From the NCBI GenBank assembly GCA_016926235.1, contig JAFGOZ010000476.1, forward strand, positions 1 to 9,774: a stretch of DNA of 9,774 nucleotides, read 5' to 3'. The notes under the pieces are model-generated. The model searched no databases, was not told where the DNA came from, and worked only from the letters and a program-made list of their open reading frames with translations. This document shows, piece after piece, positions 6,496 through 9,774 of this stretch. Every line of letters begins with the position of its first letter. Position 1 is the stretch's first letter. The position numbers and the translations under genes are program-made. The DNA is from Bacteroidales bacterium. Its GTDB lineage: Bacteria > Bacteroidota > Bacteroidia > Bacteroidales > UBA10428.

Positions 6496-7458
6496 ATGAA
6501 TTTATTTGAAAAAGTCCTGAATCAAAAAGAGTTATTTAAGAATCCGCCGGTATTGCTAGATATCGGAGCTTCCGGCAGAATTCACCCTGGCTGGAAAATG
6601 CTGGCCAAGTATTCCATCTGTATCGCCTTTGATGCTGACGAACGGGATTTTGACTATGTTAATGAAGAATCTTCATATTACCGCAAAATGCATGTTTTTA
6701 ACTGTATTGTCAGCAATAAATCCCAAACCGAATCAGACTTTTACTTGACAAAATCACCACACTGTTCAAGTCTTTTAGAACCAGATCATGAGAGCTTAAG
6801 GGAATGGTCTTTTGCATCATTTTTTGATGTTGAGAAAAAGATACGAATTAAAACAGAAAACTTACGCACGGTCCTGGATAAACTTGATATACAACAGATT
6901 GATTGGTTTAAAACCGATTCACAAGGCATCGATTTAAAATTATTTAAAGTACTTGGTGATAAAATCATCAAAAGAGTACTTATTGCAGAATTTGAGCCGG
7001 GATTGTTAGATGCTTATAAAAATGAAGACAAGATTCACCAGGTTCTGGCGTTTATGGACGAGCAGAAATGTTTCTGGCTCGCGGATATGATCCTGAAAGG
7101 AACCCAAAGAATTCCAGCCAACGAATTTAATACATTGTTCAAAACGAAATTTACCCGCAAACTGGCAAGGCATTCTCTGAAAAAAAGTCCCGGATGGGCA
7201 GAACTTATCTATATGAATTCGTTTAACGATAATACTATTTTTACATGGCGAGATTATCTTTTAGCTTGGCTTATTGCCTCATTTAAAAATCAACATGGTT
7301 TCGCTTTGAAAATTATCAAACAAGCGGAAAAAATATACAGCAATGAATTGCTTGTTGAAATGCAACAGTTTTCTATTAAAAAATTAAAATCACAATTATT
7401 TTCATGGCGACTAATTCCTTTCATTAAAATCAGTAGTATAAAGCGATTTTTCAAATGA
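6496..7458 (+). CDS. Divergent FkbM-type methyltransferase with C-terminal extension
   Basis: A 320-residue protein of the FkbM superfamily, but of a different branch from its upstream neighbour. Motif I is LLDIGASGRIHPGW (20-33), close to the DxGAxGG/PxW pattern of this branch. FDADERDFD (45-53) supplies the ribose-binding acid, CSSLLEPDH (90-98) is the family's SSLxxP segment, and WFKTDSQGIDLKLFK (137-151) takes the place of the LKMDIEGAE motif: the Asp is kept, while Glu-Gly-Ala becomes Gln-Gly-Ile. IAEFEPG (163-169) matches the following strand. About 100 residues after the core (220-320) are basic, helical-looking and hydrophobic in places (WRDYLLAWLIASFK at 251-264); they may bind a membrane acceptor. 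AAGGTG at 6480-6485 is a plausible ribosome binding site 10 bases before the ATG. The stop overlaps the next start (ATGA). The likely role is sugar or lipid-glycan methylation; the substrate is unknown. Confidence 0.8.
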   Translation: MNLFEKVLNQKELFKNPPVLLDIGASGRIHPGWKMLAKYSICIAFDADERDFDYVNEESSYYRKMHVFNCIVSNKSQTESDFYLTKSPHCSSLLEPDHESLREWSFASFFDVEKKIRIKTENLRTVLDKLDIQQIDWFKTDSQGIDLKLFKVLGDKIIKRVLIAEFEPGLLDAYKNEDKIHQVLAFMDEQKCFWLADMILKGTQRIPANEFNTLFKTKFTRKLARHSLKKSPGWAELIYMNSFNDNTIFTWRDYLLAWLIASFKNQHGFALKIIKQAEKIYSNELLVEMQQFSIKKLKSQLFSWRLIPFIKISSIKRFFK

Positions 7459-8714
7459 AAATCATCCATATCAACAACTTTGATATTAAAGGGGGTGCCG
7501 CCCAGGCATGTTTTCGAATTAGTGAGTCTCTCAACGAAGTTGGTATATCGTCTAATATGCTTGTACAGAAGAAATTCGGCTCATCAAAGATGGTCGTGAG
7601 TATAGCCAAATCCCCTGTTGGAAATCTATTAACAAATATTAGAAGCAACTTAGATACAATTCAAATGCTCCTTTTCACCGACAGAACACATGGTAAATTT
7701 TCTTATGGAAATATAGGTGTGAACATCAGTCGGAATAAACTACTGAGAGAAGCGGATATCATTAACTTCCACTGGATTAATAGCGGGCTATTATCTCTGT
7801 CAACGATTAAAAATATCTTCGCATTAAAGAAACCGATTGTCTGGACATTGCATGATATGTGGGCATTTACCGGGGGATGCCATTACAATGGAATCTGTTT
7901 GGGGTATTTAGAATCTTGTGGTAATTGTCCCGCATTGTCACATCCTCAAACAGAAGATGCTTCAAATCAAATCTGGAAATCTAAAAAAGAATTGTATATG
8001 AAGGCGAATCTAACCATCGTCACTTGTAGCAATTGGCTTGGCATTGAAGCTCGAAAAAGTTCCTTGTTGGGCCCAAAGTCTATTCATGTTATTCCAAATT
8101 CTATTGATACAAGTATCTTCAAACCTGGAAACCAAAAAAACATAAGAAAAAAACTTGGTCTGTCAGAAAATAAATTATATATATTGTTTGTCGCTATGAC
8201 AGTAAAAGACAAACGTAAAGGTTTTCACGTTCTTATTGAGACATTAAATTTTATTTATAATCAAAGTCCGCAGCTAAGAGATGACATCGAGATATTGATT
8301 CTCGGCAGGGTTGAAAAGGAAGAGGAGCGCAAAATTCCTTTTAAAACAAATTCTTTTGGACGGCTAAAAGCGGTTGATACTATTGTAAATATTTACAATG
8401 CCACAAATGTGTACACTTCTCCTGCATTACAAGAAAATTTGTCAAATACAATTCTGGAGGCGTTGGCATGTGGAACGCCAGTTGTGGCATTTAATATCGG
8501 AGGTATGCCCGATATGATCGATCATAAAAAAAGTGGTTATCTAGCAGAACCATATTCGATTGAAGATTATGCCAAGGGTTTATTATGGATTCTACAAAAT
8601 AAAAATATTACTGATATAAAGGAAAACGCAAGAAAAAAGGTAATAAGTTATTTCTCCAAAAAAATCATTGGTACGAAATATAAAGAACTTTACAATAGTC
8701 TTTTACAATCATAA
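7455..8714 (+). CDS. GT4 glycosyltransferase with cysteine cluster
   Basis: A 419-residue GT-B enzyme of family GT4. The N-terminal loop FDIKGGAAQACFRISESL (9-26) is the glycine-rich acceptor and phosphate region. INFHWINSG (103-111) and WTLHDMWAFTGGCHY (130-144) are typical of a WcaC-like subgroup. Four cysteines follow as C-x5-C-x6-C-x2-C (Cys142, 148, 155, 158), which could bind a metal. VIPNSIDTSIFKP (212-224) marks the linker, and the C-terminal domain carries TSPALQENLSNTILEALACG (321-340) with the complete EX7E motif Glu327/Glu335, then TPVVAFNIGGMPDMI (341-355). It should transfer a sugar to the lipid-linked chain in the cytoplasm. Its ATG overlaps the stop of the FkbM-type gene (ATGA). 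It is the last gene of the close-packed run; no GC-rich terminator hairpin is visible after it. Donor and linkage cannot be read. Confidence 0.92.
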   Translation: MKIIHINNFDIKGGAAQACFRISESLNEVGISSNMLVQKKFGSSKMVVSIAKSPVGNLLTNIRSNLDTIQMLLFTDRTHGKFSYGNIGVNISRNKLLREADIINFHWINSGLLSLSTIKNIFALKKPIVWTLHDMWAFTGGCHYNGICLGYLESCGNCPALSHPQTEDASNQIWKSKKELYMKANLTIVTCSNWLGIEARKSSLLGPKSIHVIPNSIDTSIFKPGNQKNIRKKLGLSENKLYILFVAMTVKDKRKGFHVLIETLNFIYNQSPQLRDDIEILILGRVEKEEERKIPFKTNSFGRLKAVDTIVNIYNATNVYTSPALQENLSNTILEALACGTPVVAFNIGGMPDMIDHKKSGYLAEPYSIEDYAKGLLWILQNKNITDIKENARKKVISYFSKKIIGTKYKELYNSLLQS

Positions 8715-8786
8715 TTCTGAGTTCTTTAATAGTTTTTCTATATTAATGAATTTTAAGTTTCTTTAAACCTACTAATGTATTGTATT

Positions 8787-8791
8787 AAGGG
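8787..8791 (+). promoter_or_regulatory. Ribosome binding site of the YfhO-like gene
   Basis: AAGGG lies six bases before ATG 8798 in the 83-base gap after the GT4 gene. It is the best spaced Shine-Dalgarno match in the window and fixes the start. The rest of the gap (8715-8786) is AT-rich, with no convincing -35/-10 pair and no terminator; the only small palindrome I see is GTTTCTTTAAAC near 8757-8768, too weak to call. Confidence 0.5.
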
Positions 8792-8797
8792 ATATTA

Positions 8798-9774
8798 ATG
8801 ATCAGCAAGAAAAAAGAAAACCAACAAACTGTAGTCGAAAACAAGGAGCTGTCTCTTCTGGACAAAATTAGTTTGAAAAAGGGGCTCATATTCAGCGTTT
8901 TACTGATAATGATTATCCTTGTTATTTTTTATAAACCCTACGTAATTGACCGTTTGGAACCCGTTGGTGGAGACAAAATCGGGGCTATCGGAAAGACCCA
9001 TCAGGTTCGGGAATACAATGAAAATACTAACAATATTGCTTTATGGAATCCCAATATTTTCTGTGGCATTCCGACCTATTATCGACTTTCTCCGGGCGTG
9101 TTTCATATTGATTCTTTTATCCGATTTCTACAACCGATCCTAGATTGGAAAATTGGCTGGTTTTTCCTTGCCAGTATTACACTGTTTTTAATCGTTATGC
9201 AATTGGGTTTTCCATGGTATTTCGCTATAATTGCCGCAGCAGCCTTTCTGTTTTTCCCACATTTCCAAGCATTAATAATAGTCGGACACGACGCTAAAAC
9301 AATGGCCATAATGGCTATGCCTTTTGTGTTTTATGGATTTATCCTCTATATAAAAAGAGTTGATATTTACTCATTATGTGTCTTCATTCTGGCATTTTCA
9401 CTGCAGATTCGCACTCAACATTACCAGATTATTTTTTATACCGGGTTATTACTTTTAGCTATTGGTGTGTGGAAAATAATTCAATTAATCAAAGAGAAAA
9501 AGATACCACTTCTTTTAAAAACACTCTCGCTATTTTTCATTGGCCTATTCATTTCAATACTCATGGTTGCCCAACCTCTATTCATCGTAAATGAATACAC
9601 TCCCTATTCAACCCGTGGTGGCAACGCGATCACATTATCAGAAGACAGTGACACTCCGAAACAGTCAGGGGGCGTCACTTTTGAATACGCCACCCGCTGG
9701 TCCCTGCGACCGGTTGAAATGATGGCGCTTATATCACCACGTTTTTTCGGGGGGACATCTCAGGAATATTATAC
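8798..9774 (+). CDS. YfhO-like multispanning membrane protein, N-terminal 325 residues (3' end outside window)
   Basis: An open frame runs from ATG 8798 to the right edge without a stop, giving 325 residues. A charged cytoplasmic N-terminus (1-28) precedes the first membrane helix (29-46). The first outside loop contains EPVGGDKIGAIGK (54-66) and ALWNPNIFCGIPTYY (81-95), the pattern of the large YfhO family (PF09586) common in Bacteroidota and relatives. Further helices lie at about 117-136, 138-158, 167-185, 190-203, 210-227 and 239-259, and the motifs GHDAKTMA (163-170), QIRTQHYQ (203-210) and EYATRWSLRP (296-305) strengthen the call. The family has a GT-C-like fold. Bacillus YfhO is linked to glycosylation of lipoteichoic acid outside the membrane, using a lipid-linked sugar. 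Asp59 of GGD is a candidate catalytic residue by analogy. Full-length relatives are often about 800 residues, so well over half is missing. It is separated by 83 bases from the cassette and has its own good ribosome binding site, so it may or may not belong to the same pathway. Confidence 0.82.
   Translation, partial: MISKKKENQQTVVENKELSLLDKISLKKGLIFSVLLIMIILVIFYKPYVIDRLEPVGGDKIGAIGKTHQVREYNENTNNIALWNPNIFCGIPTYYRLSPGVFHIDSFIRFLQPILDWKIGWFFLASITLFLIVMQLGFPWYFAIIAAAAFLFFPHFQALIIVGHDAKTMAIMAMPFVFYGFILYIKRVDIYSLCVFILAFSLQIRTQHYQIIFYTGLLLLAIGVWKIIQLIKEKKIPLLLKTLSLFFIGLFISILMVAQPLFIVNEYTPYSTRGGNAITLSEDSDTPKQSGGVTFEYATRWSLRPVEMMALISPRFFGGTSQEYY

Noticed and set aside
8715..8797. Possible terminator or promoter in the 83-base gap
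   Set aside because: No GC-rich stem followed by T-run, and no convincing -35/-10 or Bacteroidota-type promoter pair; only the ribosome binding site is supported.
8946..9594. Short open frames (8946-9143 and 9376-9594 on +, 9103-9309 on -) near the right edge
   Set aside because: All fall within the long open frame from 8798 to the edge, which has consistent YfhO family motifs across the same stretch.
1..9774. CRISPR array, tRNA, insertion sequence, phage or toxin-antitoxin/defence module
   Set aside because: I found no regularly spaced repeats, no tRNA-like cloverleaf, no transposase or integrase motifs, and no nuclease or toxin domains; nearly all of the sequence is accounted for by glycan genes.

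Overview
The window reads as a piece of a surface-polysaccharide (O-antigen, capsule or exopolysaccharide type) biosynthesis locus from a Gram-negative-like bacterium. All ten genes I can support lie on the + strand: nine complete or 3'-complete genes plus one cut by the right edge. There is no tRNA, rRNA, CRISPR array, insertion sequence or transposase. The phylum is an inference. The AT-rich sequence, the particular GT2 type at the left edge, and the YfhO-type protein with its GGD loop and QIR..HYQ motif resemble Bacteroidota or related FCB-group bacteria (Neomarinimicrobiota, Calditrichota, Ignavibacteria). I cannot assign a genus.

Layout: (1) 2-628, the C-terminal part of a GT2 glycosyltransferase with a membrane tail. 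(2) 625-1398, a class I SAM methyltransferase. (3) 1383-2699, a GT4-like glycosyltransferase with a TTG start. (4) 2771-4096, a Wzx-type flippase, also TTG. (5) 4093-4743, a small Rossmann-fold methyltransferase-like protein. (6) 4764-5672, a GT-A glycosyltransferase of the 'HlpA-like' type. (7) 5672-6481, an FkbM methyltransferase with a GTG start. (8) 6496-7458, a second, divergent FkbM-type protein with a C-terminal extension. (9) 7455-8714, a GT4 glycosyltransferase with a four-cysteine cluster. (10) 8798-end, the N-terminal 325 residues of a YfhO-like multispanning membrane protein. Most junctions are 4-base ATGA overlaps, other short overlaps, or gaps of 14-20 bases. The only larger gaps are 71 bases (before the flippase) and 83 bases (before the YfhO-like gene), so one or at most a few transcripts are likely.

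How the genes could work together (inference): the glycosyltransferases build a lipid-linked oligosaccharide on the cytoplasmic face of the inner membrane. The methyltransferases could O-methylate sugars or cap the chain. Wzx flips the unit outward, and the YfhO-like protein may add sugars outside, if it belongs to this pathway at all. No Wzy polymerase, WaaL ligase, chain-length regulator, initiating phosphoglycosyltransferase or nucleotide-sugar synthesis gene is in the window.

I did not find a clearly new class of system. The most distinctive points are four methyltransferase-like genes in one cassette, the tandem pair of unlike FkbM proteins, the AT-rich core between GC-richer edge genes, and the YfhO-like gene next to the cassette.
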